From: an uncultured Bacteroidales bacterium
Lineage (GTDB): Bacteria; Bacteroidota; Bacteroidia; Bacteroidales; UBA932
Assembly: GCA_944326255.1 (NCBI GenBank)
Contig: CALVDG010000005.1
Location: forward strand, 38,458-102,457
Length of the DNA: 64,000 nucleotides
Direction: 5' to 3'
Both the position numbers and the translations under genes were made by a program. Positions within the stretch are counted from its first letter, which is position 1. The number at the start of each line of letters is the position of its first letter. Below are positions 35,662 to 44,721 of this stretch, one piece after another. Under the pieces are notes generated by a model, which saw only the letters and a list, made by a program, of their open reading frames with translations, was not told where the DNA came from and ran no database searches.

Positions 35662-35686
35662 CATCCCGAAAATCGGTCGGTCAAGG
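35652..35686 (+). terminator. hairpin at the end of the TlpA-like gene
   Basis: CCTTGACTGAC and GTCGGTCAAGG pair over 11 bp with one T-G pair and a 13-nt loop, overlapping the stop codon. No T tract follows, so it may terminate weakly or only stabilise the mRNA. Confidence 0.5.
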
Positions 35687-35747
35687 CAAAAGATAACGGA
35701 AAAATCCTCATCTTTGCGGTCTGACTTTTGCAGAAGGCAAGGACAAT

Positions 35748-37160
<1,413 letters not shown>

Positions 37161-37184
<24 letters not shown>

Positions 37185-39029
37185 TATGGCCATCTCGCAG
37201 CGGGCACAGTCGAAGACGGCTTTGAGCCTGCGGCCGTGGTTTACCAGGTAGAGCGGTGTAGCCTTTTCCTTCGCATTGATTCTGGGGCAGCGTCCGGTCT
37301 CGTAGCGGATGCAATATTTGCAGCGCATGAGTTCTACATGGGCTGACGGGTCCAGTTCAAATGCCGTATTAGGTTCAATGCCTGCTGCCCGGTAGATGCT
37401 GCGGGACAGAGAATTGGCGCAGTTGAGCTGATGCTTTTGCGCAGGTGGCACAATCCGATTATGGTCAATACTGTCAAACGGTGGTACGGCCGGATTCATG
37501 TCAGGCAGGGCCGGAGGTGTCTCCAGCAGTCCGGCCAGTTTGCGGCGCAGGGCGTTTGCCGTTGAGGAGGGCAGAAACGGCAGCGGGCTATCCGAGGGCA
37601 GTTCTGTCAGTGAAAATGAGAAAATCCCGCTTTTTTTGCTCAGGGAAGACAGCAGGCCCGTGGCGGCTTTATCCCGATTGACGGCAGGTTCCGCCTCAAA
37701 GTCCACAGATGCCGTGGCTCCGCTTCCTGCGGCGGTGGCGGTAAGGCTGTATCGGGGGCTCTCCATGGTTTTGAGTGTCAGCGTAACCGGAATCAGCCGG
37801 ACGGGAGGATTGTTTTCCAGGGCCTTTTCAAGGGAGTGATTGAAACTGCGGTAGACCGGAAGTCCGGGAGTTATCTCTACTTTCTGGTTGCAGGTCACCG
37901 TATTGCCCCGGACTATATCGGCTTTCATCCCGAGTACTTCTCCCTTTGCCGAGACTACGCAGAGTCCGTCTCCGTTGGCAAGCGGGGTGCTGATGCCCTT
38001 TCGCAGGCGGATCTCAAAGACGGTGGACTGACTCCCGGTACGGGGATTAAGTATCCTGACCGTCTCGCCGACATGCTCGCCGATTCCCTTGGAGTAGTCT
38101 CCCGAGCACCACTGACCGCGCCGGCCGTCGATGAAATAATGCGTATAGCCCCGGTTGAATGTGGCCTCCGGGTGCGGCGTGAATCCTCCGGTGGGCGAAC
38201 CACAGGAACTGCGGACGTATTTCCCCTGACTGCTCTTTACCAAGGCATCCAGGGTGTCGCTGTAGGAACGAACTATATTGCTCACATATGAGATGTTCTT
38301 AAGCCTGCCTTCGATCTTGAAAGATGTGGCTCCGGCTTCTGCGAGCTGCTCTACGCGGTCCAGCAGGCAGAGGTCTTTCAGGGAGAGTATGGCTTTGTCG
38401 CGCAGGATGGTTTTTCCGCCTGCGTCTTTTACATCGTAGCGGGAACGGCAGGCCTGGATGCAGCAGCCTCGGTTGGCGCTGCGGCCAGTCAGGTACTGGC
38501 TCAGGTAACACTGGCCGCTGTAGGACACACACAGGGCTCCGTGTACGAAGCACTCTATGCCGCAGCCCAGCACGGCTTCCGCTATCTCCCGTATCTGTTC
38601 CAGGCTCAGTTCGCGGGCCAGTACCAGTCTCTTGAATCCCAGCGAGGAGAGCCAGCGGGCCTGCTCCACCGTGCGGATATTGCATTGAGTGGAGGCGTGC
38701 AGCTCTATCGGGGGGATGCTCATCCTAAGCAGGCCCAGGTCCTGGACGATGAGTGCGTCGCAGCCGGCTTCCGCAGCCTGGAACACTGTCTGCCGGGCCG
38801 CTTCCAGCTCCTGCTCGTAGATGAGCGTGTTGAGGGTCAGGAATACCTTTACGCCGAACTTGTGGGCATATCCGGTCAGTTCGGCGATGTCGTCGAAGCT
38901 GTTGCCCGCGGCTTCCCTGGCACCGAACGAGGGGCCGGCGATATATACGGCATCGGCACCGCAGTCTATGGCCGCGATGCCGATGTCCTTATTCTTAGCC
39001 GGAGCAAGAAGCTCTAATGCTACTGGCAT
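37161..39029 (-). CDS. U32 family peptidase / RNA hydroxylation-type protein
   Basis: A 622-residue U32 protein. [20 protein letters not shown] and [20 protein letters not shown] open the TIM-barrel; [39 protein letters not shown] and [15 protein letters not shown] give the conserved Cys set. A C-terminal extension includes another Cys cluster ([15 protein letters not shown]). Characterised relatives (RlhA, TrhP/TrhO-pathway proteins) act in RNA hydroxylation rather than proteolysis, and the peptidase label is historical. It overlaps the upstream TPR gene by 10 bp. Confidence 0.88.
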
Positions 39030-39961
39030 TTGAGTTCGTTGTCTACTTTATGCTTTGCGTACTCGGCAAACTGAGGGTTGTTCAGGATGGCCTTGTAGTT
39101 GACGCAGGCGTTGGTCTTGTCGCCTGTGGCCTCGTATGCCGTAGCGAGCTGATATCTGATCTGGTCGATGTTCCTGGCGTTTGGAGAGGCGGCGATGAAT
39201 CCCTCGAAGTTCTCGATGGCTGCGGCGTAGTTCTTCAGCTGGAGAGCCGCTGTGCCGGCGATCTGCATGGATGTGGGATTGGGCAGTATCTCATTGGCTT
39301 TCTGAGCATATTCAAGAGCACTCTCGAAGTTCTTGGCCTTGAGCTCTGTGTTGGACATTGTGAGATAGAGAGTGGCGATCTCCTTGTCGGCCGCGCTCTT
39401 CTGTCCGAGTTCTGAAGCTTTTGTAAGGGCTGTCAGAGCGGTCTCGACATCGTCCACACGGCGGGCGGCCTGACCCAGACGGAGATATCCTATAGCGTCG
39501 TTGGGGTTGGCTTCAACTACTTTCTTGTAGCTCTCGACGGCTGCGGCATAGTCTTTCTGATTGAGGAAGAGGTTGCCCTGCTGCATATACAGCTGGGGAA
39601 TCAGTGTAATGGCCTCGGCTGCGAGGTCGTTCTGTCCGTACTCCTCGGCTTTTGCAATGGCCTGGTTGAGGACGACTACTGCAGAGTCTATGTCGTTGGC
39701 GGCTGCCAGTTCCTTGCCGATGGCGTTGAGCAGGGTGGGGATGTTCCTCTGGCAGTTGTAGGCCAGTTCGTCGGCCTCAGGGCCTATGATGGCTGCCTGT
39801 CCGAGGGCTTCCTCGAAATATCCAATTGCTGTTGCTTTGTCTCCCGCGTTGAGTGCGGTCACTCCTTCATTGTACATTGATGTCGCGGACTCCATATCCT
39901 GAGCGAAGAGGGATATGGCTGAAATTGTGGCGATTGTAAGAATAGATAAAACTTTTTTCAT
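39020..39961 (-). CDS. exported tetratricopeptide-repeat protein
   Basis: A 313-residue protein with a signal peptide (MKKVLSILTIATISAISLFA then QD). About six TPR units follow, e.g. ATSMYNEGVTALNAGDKATA, GNLFLNQKDYAAAVESYKKV, ANPNDAIGYLRLGQAARRVD and KAKNFESALEYAQKANEILP. It is probably a periplasmic scaffold protein; the partner is not evident. It is first in a two-gene unit with the U32 peptidase. Confidence 0.85.
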   Translation of the reverse strand: MKKVLSILTIATISAISLFAQDMESATSMYNEGVTALNAGDKATAIGYFEEALGQAAIIGPEADELAYNCQRNIPTLLNAIGKELAAANDIDSAVVVLNQAIAKAEEYGQNDLAAEAITLIPQLYMQQGNLFLNQKDYAAAVESYKKVVEANPNDAIGYLRLGQAARRVDDVETALTALTKASELGQKSAADKEIATLYLTMSNTELKAKNFESALEYAQKANEILPNPTSMQIAGTAALQLKNYAAAIENFEGFIAASPNARNIDQIRYQLATAYEATGDKTNACVNYKAILNNPQFAEYAKHKVDNELKCQ

Positions 39962-39984
39962 GTGATTGGATTATATTCAGCCGA

Positions 39985-39992
39985 CAAATATA
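39985..39992 (-). promoter_or_regulatory. -7 element before the TPR gene
   Basis: TATATTTG on the minus strand, 23 bp before the ATG at 39961. No clear -33 match. Confidence 0.5.
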
Positions 39993-40005
39993 AGATATAT
40001 TTTTA

Positions 40006-40013
40006 TACATTTG
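40006..40013 (+). promoter_or_regulatory. -7 element abutting the M16-like gene
   Basis: TACATTTG fits TAnnTTTG and ends only 4 nt before ATG 40018. If used, it would give an essentially leaderless mRNA. Confidence 0.4.
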
Positions 40014-40017
40014 TTTT

Positions 40018-42780
40018 ATGAAACGTATTTTTTTATGCGTCATAATATTGATGACCAGTGCAGTCCTGGCCTCAGCACAGCTGGTGGGCATTCTGGAGGA
40101 CGATGCCAGGATAGTCCGTGGCACCATGCCGAACGGTCTGGCATATTATCTGGTGCCCAATTCCTCGGTCAAGGGGTATGCGGATTTCGCATTTGTCCAG
40201 AGAAACGGACTGGCCATGGAGGACTCCTCCTCGCTGGGCATGACTTACCTGATGGAGTGCATGGCCCTTACCGAGACGCACAATTTCCCCGACGGAGCCA
40301 TTTTCTCCTTTATCGACGACATGGGGCTGAGCCGTACTGACGGCCTTGAGATAGAGGCGGAAGACTATTATACCACATACTCATTCAACAATGTGCCCAT
40401 AGGGAAGAACGCCTCGGTGGTGGACTCGATGCTGCTGGCGATGTTCAATATGTCCTCCGCCCTCATCGTGGACGACCGATCGGTGGAGCGGGGAAAGCAT
40501 TTCTTCCGTAATATGTTCGCCTCTTCCATGACCCTGGACCGCCGCATAGAGGACAGCCTGGCGCGGTATTATTTCGCCGGTACGCCCCTGGCCCCTCCGG
40601 CTGCGGAGGATCTGATGGAGGCTGTCGGCGGATATACGGCGGCGGATGTGGCGGCTTTCTACAAGAACAGGTGCAGGCCTGACCGGCAGGCGATAGTCAT
40701 AGCCGGGGACATAGACGCCGCTGCGGTCGAGTCCAAGATCCGGGCCCTGTTCCAGATAATCTCCAGACCCGGTACCCCTCTGCCCGATTTCCCGGATTCG
40801 GTCCTGGATGCCGCCGGGGGAGGGTATTTTTATTTTCAGGACAGGGAGGCCGACAGGGCCAGAGTGACGTTTGACTATATCGCGGACCCTCTGGACCCGT
40901 CTCTGCGCAATACGGCCATTCCGTTCATCTACAACTATGTCTCCGAAGTCGGAATGGATATCATGAGGAAGCGGCTGATGTCCGCGCTGGAGGACGCACC
41001 TTTCTATGCCCTGGACGTTCAGACCGGCATAGTGCCTTATCTCAACCGTATCTCATACCGTCTTTCGGTGGAGTGCGCTCCTGAGGATTATGCGGATGCT
41101 TATGTGCTGATCCTGAACGAGGTGGAACGTGTGCTCAGGTATGGAATCTCGGAAAGGGAGTTCAGAAGGAGCAGCGGGGACTTTATGGACGGGCTGGAAG
41201 AGACCTACAGCCGCCGCTCGTCTCTGGACAACAGGTATTACAGGGATCTCTGTGTCTCCAACTTTACGGACGGGTATGTGATGACGGGCATAGAGCTGTA
41301 CAAGAGCTATATAGAGACAGCCGGGACTGTAGTGGACAGTTCGACGGTAACCGCTTTCCTGTCATCTGTGTTCTCTGCGGACAGCAACCTGACCGTGGTG
41401 TGCTCTTCTCCCGAATACAGCGGGGGACTGGAATATTTCGCCGTCAGACCGGAACCGTATAAGGAAAAATACATTCCCCGCCGTTCTGAGCCGGAGTACG
41501 CCGCCGGAAGTATTACGGACAGGACCAGGTTCGTCAATCAGTCCACCGGGGTAGTGTCCAGACGTCTGCCCAACGGAGCGACCGTGGCTTTCCGCAGACT
41601 GGACTCGGAGCCGGGGAAAGTGCATTTTACGGCGGTGGCCAGAGGCGGGCTGTCCTTGTCCGGGGACAGTCTGGCGGTGCTGCGCAAGTATGTCAATGAT
41701 GTGGCCCGGATATCGGTGGTCGGAGGCATGAACATGTACGGAATGCAGCGGCTTCAGGACTCTCTGGGTGTATCGCTGGAAAGGACAGTCTCGGTGGGAG
41801 AGCGCAGGCTTTCGGGCAGTTTCCCCGTGGACCGGATGGAGGACTTTCTGGATGTCGTGGCGATGTATTTCGAGGGAGCGGAGCCGGATTACGGGACTTT
41901 CGGCAAGTTCCGGTGGATGAAGGAAGGCTGTGAGCCGTATGCGCTCAATTCGCCCGAGAAGGTCTTTCAGGCCTTGCGTCAGAGGGATGTCCGTACCATG
42001 TCCGGAGAATTGATGGCCGAGGAGGAGGCCGGTATCGCCGGTCTGGACTATGATGCCGCCCTGAGGTTTGTCAATGCGCTTTTCTCCAGTGTGTCGGAGT
42101 TCTCGTTTATCTTCGTGGGCGACTTTGAGGAGAACGACCTGCTCAGGGCCGTATACGCCAGTCTTTCCGGCCTGCCCGGCAGAAGAGCCGGACTCGGCCG
42201 CAGCGAGAACAGCGGATTTTTCATAGCGTCCTACGATGCGGCGGAAGAAGTGAGGGTGCCGATGAGTTTCCCGCGCCGGCTGTACAGCTGCAAGCTCACC
42301 GTGCCTTCGGAACTCACTGTGGAGGACAGGATGCTCTCGGAGGTCGCCGGCAAGGTGATAGAGAGGGAGGTCATACGGCAGCTCTCGCTCAGGGGTATTC
42401 TGGCCGAGGCGGAGCGGAGGTTCTACCGTTATCCCGAGGAAGTGATGACTGTGGAGTTCCGGTTCACGACAGCCGGGCCTGTGGAAGATGTGGAGGATAT
42501 GTTCGCGGATATACTGGTCTCCATGGCGGAGAAAGGCGTCAGCAAGGGTGAGGTGGCCGGAGTCAAGCGCAATATGGCCCTGAAAGACAGGCTGCGGGAG
42601 TCCCGCGACTACCGGTACTGGGAGTCTGTGCTGCGCAACAGGTTCGTCAATATGAAGGACTTTTACACAAGACGTTCCGCTGCGCTGGATGCGGTCACGG
42701 CCGATCAGGTCAATGACCTGCTCTTTACTGTGCTGGACGAGGGGAGTCTCTCCACTCTGTCGGTAATCCCTGAAGAATGA
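40018..42780 (+). CDS. M16-family peptidase homologue lacking the zinc motif
   Basis: A 920-residue exported protein (signal peptide to about residue 20, SAQ). Two M16 halves are recognisable: MPNGLAYYLVPNSSVKGYAD and LPNGATVAFRRLDSEPGKVH each open a half, and GYTAADVAAFYKNRCRPDRQ with VIAGDID closes the first N-lobe. The zinc-binding HxxEH motif should lie in GMTYLMECMALTETHNFPDG but reads Y77-L-M-E80-C81, so both His are lost. Family members with such losses act as non-catalytic subunits. The gene appears intact. Coupled to DUF3109 by a 4-bp overlap. Confidence 0.88.
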   Translation: MKRIFLCVIILMTSAVLASAQLVGILEDDARIVRGTMPNGLAYYLVPNSSVKGYADFAFVQRNGLAMEDSSSLGMTYLMECMALTETHNFPDGAIFSFIDDMGLSRTDGLEIEAEDYYTTYSFNNVPIGKNASVVDSMLLAMFNMSSALIVDDRSVERGKHFFRNMFASSMTLDRRIEDSLARYYFAGTPLAPPAAEDLMEAVGGYTAADVAAFYKNRCRPDRQAIVIAGDIDAAAVESKIRALFQIISRPGTPLPDFPDSVLDAAGGGYFYFQDREADRARVTFDYIADPLDPSLRNTAIPFIYNYVSEVGMDIMRKRLMSALEDAPFYALDVQTGIVPYLNRISYRLSVECAPEDYADAYVLILNEVERVLRYGISEREFRRSSGDFMDGLEETYSRRSSLDNRYYRDLCVSNFTDGYVMTGIELYKSYIETAGTVVDSSTVTAFLSSVFSADSNLTVVCSSPEYSGGLEYFAVRPEPYKEKYIPRRSEPEYAAGSITDRTRFVNQSTGVVSRRLPNGATVAFRRLDSEPGKVHFTAVARGGLSLSGDSLAVLRKYVNDVARISVVGGMNMYGMQRLQDSLGVSLERTVSVGERRLSGSFPVDRMEDFLDVVAMYFEGAEPDYGTFGKFRWMKEGCEPYALNSPEKVFQALRQRDVRTMSGELMAEEEAGIAGLDYDAALRFVNALFSSVSEFSFIFVGDFEENDLLRAVYASLSGLPGRRAGLGRSENSGFFIASYDAAEEVRVPMSFPRRLYSCKLTVPSELTVEDRMLSEVAGKVIEREVIRQLSLRGILAEAERRFYRYPEEVMTVEFRFTTAGPVEDVEDMFADILVSMAEKGVSKGEVAGVKRNMALKDRLRESRDYRYWESVLRNRFVNMKDFYTRRSAALDAVTADQVNDLLFTVLDEGSLSTLSVIPEE

Positions 42781-43385
42781 TCAAGCATATGGATACAATG
42801 GTGATAATAGACGACAAAATAGTCTCTTCGGAAATTTTCACGGAATATTTTGCCTGCGACTACGCGGTCTGCGGCGGGGTGTGCTGCGTCATCGGGGACA
42901 GCGGCGCACCGATGGAGGAGGATGAGCCGGAGCGTATCGAGGCCAATTACGGCCGGTTCTCCCCGCTGATGTCGCCCGAGGGCCGGGCGGTGGTGGAGGA
43001 GAAGGGATTTTTCGAGATAGACTCGGACGGGGACATGGTCACTCCGCTGGTCCCGGGCCGGGAGGAATGCGCCTATGCGGCCTGCGACGCGGAAGGCAAT
43101 TGGTTCTGCACCATCGAGCGGTCCTGGTGCCGCGGCGGCTCGGACTTTGTCAAGCCCATCTCCTGCCGCCTCTATCCGATCCGGGTCTCCAGGCTCTCCA
43201 ACGGCATGACCGCCCTCAATCTCCACCGATGGAACATCTGCTCCTGCGCCTTCGCCAAGGGCAAGAAAGAAGGCATCCCGGTCTTCCGCTTCCTGCAGAA
43301 GCCTCTGACGGATGCCTTCGGCGAGGACTTCTACGCCGCCCTCGAAGCCGCGTATGAGCAGTTTAGAAGGCCCAGAAGCCGATAG
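42777..43385 (+). CDS. DUF3109 cysteine-rich protein
   Basis: A 202-residue protein of DUF3109, related to YkgJ-type Fe-S/zinc proteins. Cysteines are clustered: FACDYAVCGGVCCVIGDSGA, EECAYAACDAEGNWFCTIE, PISCRLYPIRV, HRWNICSCAFAKG. Function is unknown. ATG 42777 overlaps the M16-like stop (ATGA); MDTMVIIDDKIVSSEIF four codons later is the alternative start. The 3' end overlaps the convergent barrel gene by 23 bp. Confidence 0.87.
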   Translation: MIKHMDTMVIIDDKIVSSEIFTEYFACDYAVCGGVCCVIGDSGAPMEEDEPERIEANYGRFSPLMSPEGRAVVEEKGFFEIDSDGDMVTPLVPGREECAYAACDAEGNWFCTIERSWCRGGSDFVKPISCRLYPIRVSRLSNGMTALNLHRWNICSCAFAKGKKEGIPVFRFLQKPLTDAFGEDFYAALEAAYEQFRRPRSR

Positions 43386-43977
43386 AGAAGTTGAACATGA
43401 GTTTTTGGGTCATGTCCGGGTTGTAGGGGCTGAGGTAGCGGAGGCCCAGACCGAAGTAGAGGTTATAGACACCGAGGTGCTTGGAGCCGAATTTCAGGCT
43501 CAGGTCGGCGTAGGCGAACCGATAGGGGGTCTTGAGGTAGGTAGAGCCTCCGGAGGCGTTGAGCTCCAGTCTCCATCGGTCACTTCTGTTAAGGAAATCA
43601 TACCCGAGATTGAGGCCGACAGTGCCGTTGGAACTGTAAAGACCTTCGTAGTCATTGTAACTTACTTTTGTCATACCGATAACGGCTTCGACAGGGATTC
43701 TTATGGACAGGCCGTTTCGGAAAGAGACTCCAGGAGCGACGCTCCAGTCAAATGTCGCGAATTTAGGATAATCAAGCATATCGGTACCCATTCTTATTTC
43801 GGTCGGGAACGAGAACCAGGCTTTCGGTCTTACGCCGGCTGTGCTGTTGTCTGTCTGCGCTGTGGTGACGGTGTCGGCCTTCGGAACCGTAGTAGTGTCG
43901 TTCTGGGCCAGGGCATTGACTGCAGTGCCGGCCAGGAGCAGCAGTGCCGCTGCGGTGAGAAGTGCTGTTCTTTTCAT
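43363..43977 (-). CDS. small outer-membrane beta-barrel protein
   Basis: A 204-residue exported protein (signal peptide ending NALAQ). It has alternating hydrophobic strands with Tyr/Gly (VGLNLGYDFLNRSDRWRLEL, YFGLGLRYLSPYN) and ends LMFNFSIGFWAF, an aromatic terminus typical of barrel insertion. I do not recognise a specific family. It is the last gene of the minus-strand unit, 15 bp after trmN6. Confidence 0.7.
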   Translation of the reverse strand: MKRTALLTAAALLLLAGTAVNALAQNDTTTVPKADTVTTAQTDNSTAGVRPKAWFSFPTEIRMGTDMLDYPKFATFDWSVAPGVSFRNGLSIRIPVEAVIGMTKVSYNDYEGLYSSNGTVGLNLGYDFLNRSDRWRLELNASGGSTYLKTPYRFAYADLSLKFGSKHLGVYNLYFGLGLRYLSPYNPDMTQKLMFNFSIGFWAF

Positions 43978-43992
43978 ACAAGTGTGTGTTGA

Positions 43993-44721
43993 TTATTGTT
44001 CATATAGGTAAAATTCCTTGGTAAGTGCTGCGTGTTCCGCGCTGCGGTGTCCGTCCGCGTCGGTAAGTACAAGTGAGTCTTCTATCGGGGCGGGAACGGG
44101 ACTTTTGCCGAAAGAGGCAAGGATTCTGCGGACTCCGGAACCGGGTCTGGAATAGACTCTGGTGAGCCTGTGCAGGTGAAGTCTGCTTCTGTCCGCCAGC
44201 CGCAGGATGGATCTTTCGGACTCGGAGGGGACGATCAGACTAAAGACCCCTGAGTCGGTGAGCAGGCCGGCGGAGAGCAGCAGCAATTCGTCATGCGGAA
44301 GGCCGCCCGTATGTCTGGCGGTGCAGCGGCGGCTGTCCGGATTGGTCAGTGTGTTGTCGTAAAACGGAGGGTTGGAGACTATCAGGCCGAAACGTTCTGA
44401 TGCAGCCTCCGGGCCGTGACAGTAGTTCTGAAGGCTGGTGTGGATGGCTCTGAGCCGTCCGCTCCAGGGCGAGCCGGCGAAGTTTTCCCTTGCCTGCATG
44501 ACCGCGTCCCTGTCGCTGTCGATGCCTGTGATACGGGCCTGGGGAAATCTCTGGGCCAGCATCAGGGCTATCAGGCCGCTTCCGGTGCCGATATCCAGTA
44601 TTTCCCCGGGACGGTCTTGACCGGCCCAGACTCCCAGCAGGACTCCGTCAGTGCCCACTTTCATGGCGCATCGGTCGTGCCATACTGTGAACTGCCTGAA
44701 CTTGAAAAAAGGTGCTCCCAT
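43993..44721 (-). CDS. trmN6: tRNA1(Val) adenine-37 N6-methyltransferase (TrmN6/YfiC type)
   Basis: A SAM-dependent methylase of about 242 residues. FKFRQFTVWHDRCAMKVGTD, VLLGVWAGQDRPGEILDIGT (motif I GTGSG) and IVSNPPFYDN (NPPF catalytic motif for N6-adenine) match YfiC. ATG 44719-44721 is chosen; the in-frame GTG one codon earlier overlaps the upstream stop. Stop and start overlap as TGATG, so translation is probably coupled to the barrel gene. Presence of a tRNA methylase in this transporter unit is likely incidental. Confidence 0.88.
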   Translation of the reverse strand: MGAPFFKFRQFTVWHDRCAMKVGTDGVLLGVWAGQDRPGEILDIGTGSGLIALMLAQRFPQARITGIDSDRDAVMQARENFAGSPWSGRLRAIHTSLQNYCHGPEAASERFGLIVSNPPFYDNTLTNPDSRRCTARHTGGLPHDELLLLSAGLLTDSGVFSLIVPSESERSILRLADRSRLHLHRLTRVYSRPGSGVRRILASFGKSPVPAPIEDSLVLTDADGHRSAEHAALTKEFYLYEQ

